This document shows, one piece after another, positions 10,141 to 21,900 of a DNA stretch of 48,500 bases. The stretch is from Chrysomallon squamiferum (Eukaryota > Mollusca > Gastropoda > Neomphalida > Peltospiridae). The stretch spans positions 20,703,150-20,751,649 of the forward strand of contig CM022665.1 of the NCBI GenBank assembly GCA_012295275.1. Reading direction: 5' to 3'. Every line of letters begins with the position of its first letter. Within the stretch, counting starts at the first letter, position 1. The position numbers and the translations under genes were made by a program. Under the pieces are notes generated by a model. The model made no database searches and was not told where the DNA came from. It saw only the letters and a program-made list of their open reading frames with translations.

Positions 10141-11008
10141 ATGTGAAATAACTCTTATATATCACAGCGTATATCTCTGTGTAGTAAAAATAACTATTAT
10201 ATATCACAGTGTGTATCTGTGTACTGTTAAAATAACTATTATATATCACAATGTGTATATGTGTACTGTTAAAATAACTATTATATAATCACAATGTGTA
10301 TCTGTGTACTGTTAAAATAACTATTATATATCACAATGTGTATATGTGTACTGTTAAAATAACTGTTATATATCACAATGTGTATATGTGTACTGTTAAA
10401 ATAACTGTTATATATCACAATGTGTATATGTGTACTGTTAAAATAACTATTATATATCACAATGTGTATATGTGTACTGTTAAAATAACTATTATATATC
10501 ACAATGTGTATATGTGTACTGTTAAAATAATGCATATATTACAATGTGTATCTGTGTAGTTAATTATGTATAACGGTGTGTATCTGTGTACTGTTAAATA
10601 ACTATTACATATCACGGTGTGTATCTGTGTACTGTTAAATAACTGTTATATATCACAGTGTGTATCTGTGTACTGTTAAAATAACTATTACATATCACAG
10701 TGTGTATCTGTGTACTGTTAAAATAAATATTATATATCACGGTGTGTACCTGTGTACTGTTATATATCACGGTGTGTATCTGTGTACTGTTAAATAACTA
10801 TTACATATCACAGTGTGTATCTGTGTACTGTTAAAATAACTGTTATATATCACAGTGTGTATCTGTGTACCGTTAAATAACTATTATATATCACAGTGTG
10901 TATCTGTGTACTGTTAAATAACTATTACATATCACAGTGTGTATCTGTGTACTGTTAAAATAACTGTTATATATCACAGTGTGTATCTGTGTACCGTTAA
11001 ATAACTAT
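10140..11008. repeat. 42-bp minisatellite array, about 20 copies
   Basis: Units contain AACTATTATATATCACAGTG then TGTATCTGTGTACTGTTAAA. The usual period is 42 bp, with some 41-bp and shortened copies. Copies from 10240 to 10540 favour CAATGTGTATATGTG and later copies CAGTGTGTATCTGTG, a local homogenisation pattern. A 42-bp period keeps frames open on both strands (14-residue repeats), so those ORFs are artefacts. Confidence 0.9.
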
Positions 11009-11540
11009 TATAAATTATAAATTCAAAACCGACTAATAATCATATATCCTTGTTTTTATTATTATATGATATTTCAGTTTTAATACGAATTCTTAAAATT
11101 TGCCTTTCAACAACAATAATAACAATAACAACAACAACAACAAAAAGCTATTTAAAGCTTTCATTACTTTGGCACCATATTCTGCAAATAAGAAAATTAT
11201 TATAGAAAAAAAATTACGTCCATAGCAATCTTACTCTTACATTTTTTCCAATACAAGAAGAAAAACTAAATTTATATCATCAGTGGCCGAAATATTACCA
11301 TGAAGAATTCAAACAGTTGATGTCAAAAATGTTTCTGAACGGAATCTCACCTAATTTGCTCAGTTACAAAATCTTCGTGAGATTTTCAATCGTTCATTAA
11401 CATTTAGTTATATACATTTAGTAGTTACCAAGTTTTTATTACAAATGTGATTAGTCATTCATTATACTGCGTTGTATCAAAAGTCTGGAGCGTGTTTCAA
11501 TAGCTGACGTTTGCGCTTGATTTCGTTTAACACTTGATCG
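11009..11540. other. AT-rich unique DNA
   Basis: Unique intronic-looking sequence with short AAC-triplet runs near 11110. A CpG patch at about 11470-11552 (TGACGTTTGCGCTTGATTTC, ATACGCGACG) is not explained. Confidence 0.45.
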
Positions 11541-11662
11541 AAATACGCGACGTATGTATGTATATATCAATATGTGCATCTATATCTATCTACCTATCTC
11601 TCTGTCCATATCTATCTATCTAGATAAATACAACTTAAATACATATATACACGCATACATTT

Positions 11663-11702
11663 GCACACACATACACACACGCGCGCGCGCGCATATATAT
11701 AT
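11663..11702. repeat. 40-nt alternating purine-pyrimidine tract (Z-DNA-prone)
   Basis: GCACACACATACACACAC passes into (GC)6 and then (AT)6. Every step alternates purine and pyrimidine over 40 nt. (GC)n flanked by (AC)n is a classic left-handed-helix former. Confidence 0.85.
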
Positions 11703-11759
11703 TCTGAAAGGTAAACAAAATGGCATATTTGTGGTTGAATACATTTATGTACAGATACC

Positions 11760-11958
11760 TTAATACAGTGTTTGAATTTCACTTAAAAACAAATATAAAG
11801 CAAATAAATAAAAAAAAAAAAACACTACGAGCTTTTGTTCAAACCCAATAAATTAACTAACTTTTGTTAAAATACAGCATTAATTAGGTAAATTTCATTA
11901 GTTAAAAATTAACCTAATATTTGTTAATACATATTCGGCAAAACACAGGATTAAATCG

Positions 11959-11989
<31 letters not shown>

Positions 11990-12690
11990 TTGTTATATAC
12001 ATCGTTGGTAAAATTCAAGAAGTATAACCGCTGAGTATAAAACTGAACTGTTTGCCACGACTTTCTTGTACAGGTTATTTCTTCCTGGTTTACAGTACTG
12101 ACAATGTTACTGGTTTGGTTTCAGGTGTGTGGACACACACTACATGAATTTCCCCATTTGTGAAAAACAAACCCATTAGAGTTTTAATTTCGTGTTTGCG
12201 TTCCATACGAACAGTTAGACGCTATTTAAATGATAATCATTTTAATGAGATGTTAATTAATTAATATAATTATTTATGATATCGTAAGAGAGATGACTTT
12301 TTCGCAATCCAACGGAGTTTTTTGAAAATATAAAGTAAAGAATTATCAAGAGTAGTTTTTCTTTTCAAGATTTCAAAAACACCGATCATTTAAAAAAAAA
12401 AAAAAAAAAAAAAAAATTACCGAAATAATAGCTTATATATTAATTCTAACTAAAAATAAAATAAAATAAAATAAAGAATTATGAAGTAAAGAAAAAATTA
12501 AATTAAAATGAAGTTAACTAAACGAGAACAGAAAATGTACAAAATCGTGTCCACTGAAACACGTCCAAGGCGCAGCTCACGAACGTATCCACCATTCGTA
12601 CTAATCCAGGATTAGTAACAGTTCTCTGTAACAGATATCCAGATTACAGTGATCAAGTGAAATTACCGGAGTTAATACAATTATTCTTAA
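11760..12690. other. AT-rich intron-like DNA
   Basis: Homopolymer A-runs (about 11807-11821, 11958-11975, 12391-12416), (AT)n at about 11975-11990 and (AAAAT)n near 12450-12475. A more mixed patch at 12540-12650 carries no exon signal. Confidence 0.5.
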
Positions 12691-12695
12691 TTTAC

Positions 12696-12931
12696 CTGTG
12701 TACAGAAAATGATTTTGTACTCATGAAATCTGTTAATAATTATTGCTCTCCATCGTTTGCCTATTTTCTCATCCTCGCTTTCTGCCACTTCATTGCAGAA
12801 CGTCATCTTCATATCATCGAAAATAATTTTTATAATCTCACTAAATTGTGATAGAGAGAGCTCAGTTTCACAAACAGGCATGCCTTGATGTCGTTTACAT
12901 CGTGCAGTACAACAGAAAGGAAACCCGACCA
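12696..12931 (-). CDS. putative internal exon, Cys-rich split gene (exon b)
   Basis: The best-supported exon of the window. Minus-strand acceptor TATCATATCACATTTCAG precedes 12931. An open 78-codon frame follows (VGFPFCCTARCKRHQGMPVC, ETELSLSQFSEIIKIIFDDM, ...EDEKIGKRWRAIIINRFHEY, KIIFCTQ). It ends in the consensus donor ACACAG|GTAAAT (12696/12695). The exon enters in phase 1 and leaves in phase 0. Five cysteines cluster at the start and two lie near the middle and end. The central half looks like acidic and basic amphipathic helix. Codon use is balanced, unlike the AT-run flanks. A plus-strand frame overlaps it (12657-12851) but lacks splice support. No family is recognised. Confidence 0.52.
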
Positions 12932-12999
12932 CTGAAATGTGATATGATAATGACGGGATGATGATGAAAACAACTAAATTATGAATATCCAACATTCGG

Positions 13000-13144
13000 T
13001 TTATATTGAACATCCACATGAAAACTGTTGTGACAAAAAAAAAAAGACAAAAAAAAAGTAAATTTGATTTGTTCGTGTCTTTTAATAATTAATTGCTATC
13101 ATAATTATATTATAGTGTTGTTATTATCAGCCTACTACAACTGC

Positions 13145-13175
<31 letters not shown>

Positions 13176-13191
13176 ATTATTGTTGTTGTTG

Positions 13192-13228
<37 letters not shown>

Positions 13229-13600
13229 TGTTAATATTATTATTATTGTTGTTTTTCTTCTTCCTTTTATTGTTATCATCATCATCATTTATTTATTTAT
13301 TTATAAAGAAAATCATTATTTAACATTTTTGCTCTTATATGTTGCACATTCTATAAAATACATATTTAAGTATGTAATATAAAAAGTTTGATAAATCATC
13401 ATTCGCATAATAAAGTTGTTAGGAATTTTTCAACAGCAAAACTCTTTTTACATATTACATCATGAGCACTTAATAACTAAATTATTATAGTGATCATGTA
13501 TTATTATTTAATTTTCATAGTTGTAATTTCCTTGTCTATATTATAAAATAATTTATTCTAAATAAATAAATCATTTTATTCAGAATATGTCACTTCCAGT
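13000..13600. other. AT-rich DNA with (TTA)n/(TTG)n runs
   Basis: Triplet runs lie at about 13146-13250, followed by AT-rich unique sequence. No gene signal. Confidence 0.6.
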
Positions 13601-14630
13601 CCCTGTCATGTACTTTCATACACAACACAGCATACAAAAGATGCACTGAGATATTGTTTTCAGCGTTGATGGTTTTAAAAGCAACTTCATGTCATTTTCC
13701 TCACAGAAGTAAACAGCAATGCATCTTTTGTGTTCATGCAGATGCACCAAGAAGACAGCAAATGTAACAAAAAAGACCATAGTAAAGAACTGATCCCATG
13801 TGCTTCTACTCATCATTTGAAAACTTCAACCATGTCTGTGTTTCTTTATGTTAATATGTCACAGTTTAATATAACCTGAACTAAAATCCTCATTCAGTTA
13901 TGAAAAGATTTTTCTGTTGAACTTCTTTTCTTTCCTTGTTTTTTGGTTGTTTTTTTCTGTTTTATTTTTTGTATTATTATAATATATTTTTTTTAAAACA
14001 TTTGTTGTTGTACTCTTCCTGTTATACATCAAAATATTTTTGTGCATTTTCATCAGAATGAAAGCAGTGAGGGTAAACACAAGGACATTGATCTACAGGT
14101 GACGGTCATGAAATACCTCCACAGGTGATACAGGTGACAAAAAAAAGTAAGAAACAAAGTGTGAAGAAATAATTTGTATGTAAACATAAAGGCAAGTGAT
14201 TCCCTGGGATCTAGTGTAATTAGTTCCAACAAGGAAATTAGCTACGTCTGTGATCACAGAGAAAGACATCACGTCATCATTGTTGATCTTCAACATTCAC
14301 AGCGGCAGTGTTCAACAAGCAGCGGTATTAAAGGTTTAATATACTTGTCTACAACAACATCGTAGATGGAACAGACATGTTTTATACAAACAGCAACAGC
14401 GGGGATTACCACCACAGCTGGGGAAATTTTTCAGTTTATTTGAAGACTTTAAAAACATGGTAATTTAGCAAGTGCCCTCTTGATTTCCAGATGAATGGCT
14501 GCATCAAAGTCTTGTACAGCACAGACGGTGGCTGGTAAGCCTCAGTATTGGTAGGAAAACAGAAGAAGCAGTGTGAAGCCAATTAAAAGATTAACTCATT
14601 GTAACAGTTTTGTATGACCACAGAGCTCAC
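13600..14630. other. moderately complex unique DNA, no exon assigned with confidence
   Basis: Less repetitive than its surroundings. A minus-strand frame at 13616-13816 contains a hydrophobic stretch (FFTMVFFVTFAVFLVHL) but no clear borders. On the plus strand, CTTGATTTCCAG at 14491 and GGTAAGCC at 14535 bracket a 44-nt segment that could be a micro-exon (MNGCIKVLYSTDGG). Nothing nearby supports it. Confidence 0.35.
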
Positions 14631-14697
14631 CAGCGTAAACACACCAAGATAAAATTGAAAACAGATCCGTAGTTATGACAGGAAGAAATGCCAGGTA
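14631..14697 (-). CDS. putative internal exon, Cys-rich split gene (exon a, hydrophobic)
   Basis: The minus-strand frame reads YLAFLPVITTDLFSILSWCV then YA, ending at donor GCTG|GTGAGC (14631/14630) in phase 1. That matches the phase-1 acceptor at 12931 and gives a valine at the junction. The join produces one hydrophobic run (about 26 residues) directly followed by CCTARCKRH, like a membrane segment or late signal anchor. The acceptor GTAGACTCAG before 14697 is weak in pyrimidines. No start codon lies in the exon, so more exons upstream would be needed. A rival phase-1 start is ATGAGCTGTT|GTAAGTATG at about 22767-22776. Confidence 0.28.
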
Positions 14698-14739
14698 CTG
14701 AGTCTACACTTGTTAATCAAATGTTACATTTCATTGTAG

Positions 14740-15420
14740 TGACATTTTTTTTTTTCAATCTTCAGAGTAACTCTTTTATTTTCTTAAAAAAGATTATTTT
14801 TTTTTAAAAAGGAGAGAAAAGAAAACTGTAAGCAACATGATAAATAATAATTTAACAGACTTCTGCATTCACTGCTTATCACAAACACAGTTTACATCCT
14901 TACTTTATTCTGAAAATGAAAATGTAAATTCTTTTCTTCAGTGAAAATTTAAATTCAGAAATGAAAAGGACAGGTTGATTCTTCTTACAAAAGCTCTGCA
15001 GTGGAAAGCAAACAAGAATCAGAAAAAAAATATTCAAGGAATTTAAAGATGCAAAATATTTGTATGGAACTTTTAAAATCTCTCTTTCATCTCTTTCAGT
15101 GACTTGATAGCTTTGACTTTTTCATTATTATTATATCTTATTACATTGAGTATCACATGTGAGAGATATGAAATAAAAAATACTTGAAGAGTTTGGTTTA
15201 TTTTAGTAAATATTTACAAACAGGACAGGTCGTACCACAAACTTTAAAGACATTGAGTAAACTATATGATAAAATACAGTTATATACTAGAATGTAGAGA
15301 GTTTTGTCTACTATTTATCTACAACAGTAAACTGTAGGAAATGTATGACTGTTACAATGAAAAATTTGGTATTCCTCCTTTTGGATAACAATACACTTAG
15401 CATTTAGGGTTTAAATACAC
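14740..15420. other. AT-rich unique DNA
   Basis: No repeats beyond short T- and A-runs (14747-14756, 14797-14805). No gene signal. Confidence 0.55.
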
Positions 15421-15600
15421 AGACAGCCAGCCTCACACACACTCATATATACACATACCATACACAAACAAACACACACACACACACATACACATGTATG
15501 TACTCTTAAATGCAGAAACACTCACATACACACATATACACTCTTACACATACACATTCACACACTCTTAAAGTAACATATATATATATATATATATGTT
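15420..15600. repeat. (CA)n-rich block ending in (TA)n
   Basis: ACACAC and ACATAC repeats alternate with CTCTTA spacers, then ATATATATATATATATAT near 15580-15597. Confidence 0.85.
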
Positions 15601-15761
15601 TTACTAACCAGGCAACAAGTATGTGATGAAAGAAAGCCTATCAATTTTCTTTGAGAAGAATTAAAAATTATTTTAGATTTCTTAGATATTTCAATATTTA
15701 AATGTTATCACTTTAAAGTGATACTACTTTAAAGTGTTCCTCTTCTTAAGTTCTTATTATT

Positions 15762-15789
15762 TTGTCTTCTTCTTCTGATGATGATGATG

Positions 15790-15821
<32 letters not shown>

Positions 15822-16040
15822 GACAATAATCAAATGTCATTAATAATGTTAGATTCTATAATGATAATAACATTAACAGAAACTATAATAACAATAATAA
15901 TAATAATGATGGTAAAGTTAATGATAATGATAATAATACTAATGATGATGATGATAATGATCATAATAATAATAATAATAATATTAATAATAATAATAGT
16001 GATAATAATAAGAAGAAGAAGAAGAAGAAGAAAAAGAGGA
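15762..16040. repeat. degenerate trinucleotide block (GAT/TTA/AAT/AGA)
   Basis: (GAT)n, (TTA)n, (AAT)n with GAT interruptions and a terminal (AGA)n run. Ile/Met/Arg-rich frames on both strands are artefacts of this block. Confidence 0.9.
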
Positions 16041-16049
16041 AAAGTTATA

Positions 16050-16756
16050 TGAAACAGCCACAATAAACCGAGAATATTTTGTAAACATAGATTCATGAAA
16101 TAATTAAGACAAAATTTAATGAACTTTCAATAGACAAAAAAAATGGCAGTGATTAATGTATTAACTCCAGATTAGCCTTGTAAACTCTACACTCATATCA
16201 TTGCATTCATTGTTTTATCAATTTTCTACAATCATGTTATCATTATTTTACACTCAAAAAAAATAACAATCACAACCTTAAAAATTAAAACATTATTTAT
16301 ACCATAAAATCTATAAAGTGACACTTAGTTTTTATTTTAAATCTTGATTATCAAGCTGAATCTGATGATAAAATTTTCAATTGATTTCGAATCCACAAGC
16401 TGTTGGTTATTAAATGTTTTTCATTCTGCAGAGAGCTAACAATATATTTTTTCTTTCTCTCCATTTCATTGAATATCAATACATTAATTAATAAACCACT
16501 TGTGTGTTCTGTTAGTCAGAGGCATATGTGTTCATTTCTAAGTAAGGGAAGAATTTGAGAGGTTCTTTTTTTTTGTTGTTGTTGTTGTAAAGTTGAAATG
16601 AATTAATATTAAACAAAACTTTTAAATATTAATTTCTTTCTTTTATTTTTTCAGATTTGAGCTAATTTTCTTATTTGTAAAATGAAATGAATTAATACTG
16701 ACCAAAATTTTTAAATATTAATTAGTTCATTCATTTTATTATTATTATTATTATTA

Positions 16757-16797
<41 letters not shown>

Positions 16798-17480
16798 CAT
16801 TATTTCTTTTTTTTCTTTTTTTTAAGACAAAATTAAATAATATCAAAATAAAAACCTGGTAATAAAAAAGAAATCACGAGAAAATTCTATTTTTCGAAAG
16901 AATGGGAACATGCATACAAATCTATTATTAACATAAATAATATTTTGTAAGATGAAAGAACACATTACAGAGATTTAAACATTCATCTTGTAACTGGCAT
17001 GACAGCACATAACATTATTTTCTGACTAAACATTAAACTTAACCAGAATTACTAAGACACTCCATATCTCAAAAAAACTGTAAGATTTATTAATGATGCA
17101 TTCATCATATTTAATCAATAGTTACAAGTGTTGTACCTGTAATCCAGAGTACAGATATCATCAGTATAAGATATTTTGTATATGCCTCCTCACAAAAGAA
17201 CAAAAGATTTAGTTGAATATTTTATAAAAGAAATATTTTATTTTCATTGACAGAATATTTAAAACTCATTAGTATGTAATGCCATACTACTGAACATAAA
17301 ACATCCTATATTCTTTTAACATTTTTGTTTATTTATTTATTTATTTATTTATTTGGTTTTGTATATATATAACTACTACAACAAATATTATTCTTTAATC
17401 TTGATTATAATTTGAATTTCTAAGCTGTTTCAGCAAAATTCTATATGACTATTATCAGTAAGCTGTATATAATAAAATGC
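16050..17480. other. AT-rich unique DNA with (TTA)n at 16736-16800
   Basis: Unique AT-rich sequence interrupted by a (TTA)n run and (TTTA)n near 17328-17355. No exon seen. Confidence 0.55.
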
Positions 17481-17489
17481 TGAGGATAT

Positions 17490-17650
17490 CCTTTTGTGAT
17501 GTCATTACTGCTGGGGGAGCTATCTTTTGATTGCTACCGTTATTGATTTATATTTTTATGCTAATTAGATATTGTATTTATCTTTTCTCTTTGCCCAAAA
17601 AGCAATACCTGTCACTGTTTGATAACTTAGAATATAAACATAAGCCCCCA
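17490..17650. promoter_or_regulatory. candidate conserved regulatory element
   Basis: A complex stretch free of repeats. It contains TGATGTCATTACTG, TTGATTGCTACCGTTATTGA and ATGCTAATTAGA at 17558-17569, which overlaps a POU-like ATGCTAAT with a homeodomain-like TAATTAG. No open frame explains it. The call is inference from motif content only. Confidence 0.25.
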
Positions 17651-18390
17651 GTAATTTTCATTGAAACCTAACATTATTCATATTGTTATTTTTATTTTTA
17701 TTATTATTATTATAACATTTGGTTAGACATAAAAGAATATATTTATACAGGATGTGATTTATGAGTCCAAACCTGCTCTGAACAGTAAGTTGTTTTAAAT
17801 CGTCAAATGTCAACAACAATGAATAAGTTAGAATGACAGTAACAAAACTACTTCTGTATGAAAACGATTTCAGCAAACCAGTGTGAATTTTTAATTTGTG
17901 TGTAAAAAAAATTATTTTATCAATAGTGAGATAAAACAGAATTAGTAAGACATAGAACATATATTAATAGTAAGATTATGTGGAATTAATGAGACATAGA
18001 ACTTATATCAACAAGAAGATTAAAAAGGTTTTAGTGAGGCATAGAACATTACTCCTCTACGTGTTTAGATAATTAAACTGCTGATATTGGGCTTTTTAAA
18101 CATTTACTTCTAACCAATTCATTATTTTCTGTATCAAATAACCTTGAAAAGAAAAAGAAATTTGTTTAAGAAAATGGCTTACTCAACATTTCTAATGAAA
18201 AAAAAAAAACCTGTTAATTTTAACATTAGGTAACAAAAATGCTATTTTAAATAAAAGAATCAATTAATGAAAATAAATACATAAATAAAAATATAAATAA
18301 ATAAGAAAAACAGACAATTAAAAAAAGTGCCAGATGTTAAATGTCTCTTGAGCTTCACAATACACAGTGACAGAGCATAGCTGCATACTG
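17651..18390. other. AT-rich unique DNA
   Basis: Contains a loose repeat of ATTAGTAAGACATAGAACATAT-like words around 17940-18050 (three imperfect copies). No gene signal. The minus-strand frame at 17658-17960 lacks borders. Confidence 0.45.
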
Positions 18391-18397
18391 GAGCAGC

Positions 18398-18620
18398 TAT
18401 ACATAGATATATGATGGTGTGGGTATATATAGATATATGAGAGAGAAGGTACAGACAGATATATGATGGAGAGGGTATGTATAGATATATGACAGAGAGG
18501 GTACACACAGATATATGATGTAGAGGGTACACAGAGAGATATGATAGAGAGGGTACACACTAATATATGATGCAGCAGTACACACAAACACATGCTGAAG
18601 CAGGTTCACAGCAACATATA
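18398..18620. repeat. 26-bp minisatellite array
   Basis: ATATATGA(T/C/G) followed by GAGAGGGTACACACAG recurs at 18433, 18459, 18485 and 18511, exactly 26 bp apart. Flanking copies are more diverged. The minus-strand HISVCTL/IYLSVPS-like frames are the array read in three frames. Confidence 0.85.
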
Positions 18621-18659
18621 GTAGAGAGCAGGTTTGACATAAAGAATGTACCCTGACAA

Positions 18660-19150
18660 TAACAGTCTGCAACTAATTAAGTCATTAAGCATTAGTGTGT
18701 CATTTAACTGGTTACTGGGTCTATACTTTTTGATAGTCTGTTACATTATTTCATGCTGATTCCCCAAATTATTTTATAAATATTAAAGACTGTGTTTTAT
18801 GCTCTCCTGGGAGAAAAAAAAATGTATTATTCATTTTGGAGGCAGCAAGTTTATTCTTGATACACACTATGTTCCTTAATATTTTGTATATTTTTAAATA
18901 AAACATTCTTCATTCATCAAGTCAAATTCTTCTGTAGTAAAGGTTAAGAAATCAAATTTTAACTTAAGTGAAATAAATAAAAAATAAAAATAAAAACATT
19001 TAAAAAAAAAGGAAAGGAAAGAAAACCTTAATATACTGTACACGTATAGGATCTTGTTTGTCACTTAATTTTATGTTGGTGAAAAGAAACATTTTGACAC
19101 TGTGTCTTTATTATCATTATTTATTACACATTTTTACAGTCCAATTTGCA
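18660..19150. other. AT-rich unique DNA
   Basis: No feature beyond short A-runs. Confidence 0.5.
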
Positions 19151-19760
19151 TCTTCTTTTTTCCCCATCTCCTTGGAATCTGCTGGCCGACTGAACACGAA
19201 TAACAGACAAACGGATACACCCGTTACCCACTTCACGGGATCGCGTCACACTTGAATGACCAGCTTTCTGCGTGTTTGGACCAAACGTCTCTTAATTACA
19301 AGAGAATTCATTACTGTATCCATTCCTTTGACAACGAATAACCGTTATCTATCGACACTTTGGTTCTGGCAATCGGATACCTGCTACCCCGCATTGTTAT
19401 TAATTTCAAGTCCGACGAGTCTGTGAAATTATTGTTACAGTTTTTAGTTCCTCAGCAAGCCGTAATAAGATACACGAAGGAGACTTGTTGTGGTCTCTTT
19501 TCGCTGAATGAACACATCATACACTCTCGGCATGTCCATTCAGTCAACTTTTCCACTGATACACTAACGAAAAATACAACAAAACCAGTGAATTCAAAAG
19601 TACCTATGTATACGTAGTAAAGCATAACCACCAGTCTATTATCGTTTTGTAGCCGAGAGCAGACGATAAAAGTGATTGTAGCAATTTCTCCATTAAAGAG
19701 TAAAAAGCCTGTCGTGTCGCTCAATTACAACAGCTTATCGGTGTACTGGCTTGTTCATTT
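19150..19760. other. complex CpG-bearing island, gene status unknown
   Basis: About 600 bp of higher-complexity DNA (CACGGGATCGCGTCACACTT, CAAGTCCGACGAG, ACTCTCGGCATGTCC). Open frames of 60-90 codons exist on both strands. A minus-strand acceptor GTATTTTTCGTTAGTGTATCAG near 19570 precedes a frame containing WTCRECMMCSFSEKRPQQ. A donor-like CAG|GTATCC lies near 19378. I cannot decide between an exon, a promoter and an old repeat. Confidence 0.3.
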
Positions 19761-19920
19761 TCTTGTACGTACACGTGTAAATTCAACAAAAAAGAGATGC
19801 ATCCTATAGTAATTAAAGGTATTAAATCAATGTCAAAGTGGAAGTAATGGTTTACGCATGTTTCCATCGTACAATAAAATAAAGCATTGGGGTTTGAAGA
19901 CATAAAGCATTGAAAGCATT

Positions 19921-19941
19921 AAAAAAAAAAAAAAAAAAAAA
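19921..19941. repeat. poly-A tract
   Basis: A run of about 21 A. Confidence 0.9.
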
Positions 19942-19949
19942 ATACTAAA

Positions 19950-21800
19950 GGAAAGAAATGATAAAATATTAAATTACCTTTCAGTTAAAAGTCATTTTGA
20001 ATAACTCAATCAGCTTCATTGGAATATAGACGTTAGATTGAAATATGTAAATGAAACTAGACAACCTGAGCAGTGATCAATATTAAAATTCTGTATTCTA
20101 AATAATTGTTAGCAATGAAATCAGAGATGGTATAATAATATAAGAAACTAATGAAATTCATATATGCTCTGTTTTTGTGTGTGTTAGTACATGTACAGCA
20201 GATAGAAGATAGATAGACAAATGGTTAGATAGATAAATAATTACACATAGACAGACTGGAAGATAGCTAGATGGATCGACATATATATACATAAATATAG
20301 CAATATTTGATTATAAAAGTCTTATAAACGCCTTTTCTAAAACGATATGCCCCTAAAAGTTATGTAAAAATATTCAATTCAGAATTAAAAATGTGTTTGT
20401 GTGTCTGTACATGTATGTCTTTGTATATACAAATTCTGATCTTTGAAATGTCATTTTAAGTAAATATTGTTATATAAAATTTAAAGCATCTATCAAACTG
20501 ATAACAGTTCACATTATCAACAGCTGAAAAAGTAAAAGATACGATTTGGCATTATCTTGGTTATAATCTTCTAGTTAGATATATATGACAATAAATGTAA
20601 GAATCTTGAACAAAATAAATGTCAGGATTTCTGGTGTTATATTTCACTGTAAAATTAACAACTTGTGTAATTATTAATGCTTTTCAGATTATGAGGAATT
20701 AAAATAGATGGAACACACAATGGAAAATGAAACAAATATCTGTCATGTGAGCTTCAGATACAGAAAGGTCAGCGTTTCAAATTACAAATATTTTTATTAT
20801 ACCTGGGTACTGAGTAATTAGTGATTTCTTATTCCACAGGTGTAACATCCTTGTTTATATAAAAGCAGTAACCATTTTTATCCTATTATTATAAATATAG
20901 AAATTTAAAAAAACAAAATAAAATAAATAAATAAATATATGTATAATAAGAACAATAAATAAATAAATAATACTGTTACTACTGATAACAGAAATAGATG
21001 AATTAATTAATTAATTAATAATAATAATAATAAATAAATAAAATAAAACTATTACACTATACAAATTTCCAAATAAAATGAAATCACACAGTAAAATCAA
21101 ATAAATACAACTAATTTTTTTTTTTATGAAATATACAATTTGTACATATTAATATGCTACTTTAATTTTCTTTTAAAAACATACAAGACCATCACTTTAT
21201 AAAGAAAATTTTCAGTTAACACTAAATGAACAGCTGAATGTGTTGAAAATGTCTTTTATTTTTATTTTGAATTGTCTGTTTATTAAACACTATAAATATC
21301 AAATATAACATTTACTTCAAAAAATAACAATTTCTAATCAGTAAAAACATGATACACAGTATACATATAATTTTTTTGTGTGTGTGTGTGTGTGTGTGTT
21401 TGTCACTGTAGTATATGTTTACAAGTTACTATGGTAATTAATTCATAATTCTGAATATGTGACATGTTTTATTATAATTCCTATTTACAATATGTCATAC
21501 ACGTTTTAAAAAAGTGATACGATATTTCTCAAACACGCTTAAACTCGCTTCACCCACATGTGTAATTAAATACATGTATATCCTACAGAATATTTTCTTT
21601 TCTCTGTTACAAATAAACAGTCAAGACTGAAGCTTCTACACTATATATATATATATATATATACAAACACACACACACACATACGATATACCTATCTATC
21701 CATCAATCCATTTGTCTGTCTGTACTTCGTTCTTTGAAATCATTTCTGTAATACAGTATTTAAACCCTTCATCTAGTTTATTAGTCATCCCATTTTTATT
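19950..21800. other. AT-rich DNA with short microsatellites
   Basis: A degenerate GATA/GACA block at about 20200-20300, (AAT)n/(AATT)n at about 20930-21050, (GT)n at about 21376-21400 and (AT)n-(AC)n at about 21640-21681. No gene signal. Confidence 0.6.
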
Positions 21801-21809
21801 CTCTTTTTT

Positions 21810-21839
21810 TTTTTCTTCTTCTTCTTCTTCTTCTTCTTC

Positions 21840-21871
<32 letters not shown>

Positions 21872-21900
21872 TTTATTTATTTATTTATTTATTATTACTT
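21810..21900. repeat. (TTC)n-(TTA)n-(TTTA)n block
   Basis: (TTC)n changes to (TTA)n and then to ATTTATTTATTT. Confidence 0.9.

Noticed and set aside
10281-10559. Open frames on both strands with 14-residue repeats
   Set aside because: Direct product of the 42-bp minisatellite period; no start context or splice signals.
12657-12851. Plus-strand ORF MKLPELIQLFLIYL...
   Set aside because: Antisense to the better-supported minus-strand exon 12696-12931. Its first codon is GTG and it has no splice support.
14491-14534. 44-nt plus-strand micro-exon between CTTGATTTCCAG and GGTAAGCC
   Set aside because: No partner exon in phase on the plus strand, and it overlaps the region assigned to minus-strand intron; kept only as a note.
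15762-16096. Ile/Met-rich frames on both strands that look like membrane segments
   Set aside because: ATD trinucleotide repeats; no other coding evidence.
18260-18672. Three overlapping minus-strand frames with HISVCTL-type repeats
   Set aside because: 26-bp minisatellite read in three frames.
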